Positions 63,752 through 64,000 of a stretch of 64,000 nt of DNA are shown in pieces (position 1 is the first letter of the stretch; every line of letters starts with the position of its first letter). A program made the position numbers and the translations under genes. The DNA is taken from assembly GCF_022496765.1 (NCBI RefSeq), contig NZ_VANV01000010.1:1-64000 (forward strand), read 5' to 3'. The notes under the pieces were generated by a model. The model made no database searches, was not told where the DNA came from, and saw only the letters and a program-made list of their open reading frames with translations. This DNA comes from Acidaminobacter sp. JC074. Its GTDB lineage: Bacteria; Bacillota; Clostridia; Peptostreptococcales; Acidaminobacteraceae.

Positions 63752-64000
63752 ATGATAACAATACATGAAGTACTTAAACTAAAAAGATTCAACTCATTTC
63801 GCCTTGTTGCTGGAGCTGGTGGCCTAGAAAGAATGGTTTCAAAAGGCGGTTTTATAGACCATGAAACAGCTGAGGAAATGAGGACACTCGCTTACAAGGG
63901 TGAAATGATTTTTTCAAACTTACCTATGATAAAAGATCAACCTGAAAAAATAGCAGGATTTGTTGAGGCTTTGATTCAAGCGCAGACATCTTGTTTTGCA
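63752..64000 (+). CDS. PucR-family regulator, N-terminal part (cut by window edge)
   Basis: 83 codons from ATG 63752, open to the window end. The sequence matches the PucR N-terminal (purine catabolism regulator-like) domain: E-V-L-K-L-K...F-R-L-V-A-G-A-G-G-L-E-R-M-V, then G-E-M-I-F-S-N. A C-terminal PucR helix-turn-helix would lie beyond the window. AGGGGG precedes the ATG. Confidence 0.8.
   Translation, partial: MITIHEVLKLKRFNSFRLVAGAGGLERMVSKGGFIDHETAEEMRTLAYKGEMIFSNLPMIKDQPEKIAGFVEALIQAQTSCFA

Noticed and set aside
1..64000. tRNA, rRNA or CRISPR loci
   Set aside because: No cloverleaf-like segments with T-loop motifs, no rRNA-like sequence and no regularly spaced repeats were seen on reading.

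Overview
The window comes from a low-GC Gram-positive bacterium, most likely an anaerobic, amino-acid-fermenting member of the Clostridia. This rests on AGGAGG-type ribosome binding sites, sigma-A promoters of the TTGACA-N17-TATAAT type, a T-box leader, a purine riboswitch, a flavodiiron oxygen/NO-scavenging protein, tryptophanase and several Firmicutes-typical families (YczE, PepF, SagB-type nitroreductase, YolD). I cannot name the genus from sequence alone. I saw no rRNA or tRNA gene, prophage or CRISPR array.

Layout. 1-10.3 kb: signalling. A response regulator and a full hybrid histidine kinase overlap on the minus strand. A family-5 substrate-binding lipoprotein, a secreted repeat protein, a second hybrid kinase with several eroded catalytic motifs, and a radical SAM protein follow. 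10.4-16.2 kb: a TIM-barrel protein, a rhodanese lipoprotein, then an adenine-type purine riboswitch with an overlapping terminator in front of an HD hydrolase and an HxlR regulator, a VOC protein, an AraC-HTH fusion protein and a GyrI-like domain. 16.2-18.8 kb: a T-box leader controlling ilvBN. 18.8-26.7 kb: a BvgS-like kinase, an OFA-family transporter, an arsRDA operon with no efflux permease beside it, and a Y-family polymerase/YolD pair. 26.7-39.8 kb: GAPDH with an operator-rich upstream region, acetyltransferases, XRE regulators, a SagB-type nitroreductase, a tandem amidohydrolase pair in which the first member has lost most metal ligands, a SEC-C protein, a radical SAM-sigZ operon, a small ferredoxin with an MFS transporter, and a MarR regulator.

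39.9-47.5 kb: a four-gene operon (His-rich protein, Fur-family protein without the usual regulatory metal ligands, histidine kinase with a His-rich N-terminus, OmpR-type regulator), which looks like a metal-responsive circuit. A regulator with a degenerate GGDEF-like domain is divergent from tryptophanase, and a secreted DUF1566 protein follows. 47.5-51.2 kb is accessory: an insertion sequence flanked by a 14-bp direct repeat lies in the leader of a secreted-protein gene that also carries a stop codon in its signal peptide. A small membrane protein and a stretch rich in inverted repeats that may encode a structured RNA follow. 51.2-64 kb: YczE/LysR, a membrane diguanylate cyclase, oligoendopeptidase F, a LysM-G5-M23 lipoprotein, a flavodiiron protein, a 59-residue secreted peptide with a near-consensus promoter, a 1592-residue kinase/ATPase/GAF/GGDEF protein, and the start of a PucR-type regulator.

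The genes most worth following up are the His-rich/Fur/kinase operon, the riboswitch-HD hydrolase unit, the half-dead amidohydrolase pair, the two paralogous hybrid kinases of which one looks like a pseudokinase, and the 50.7-51.2 kb structured region.
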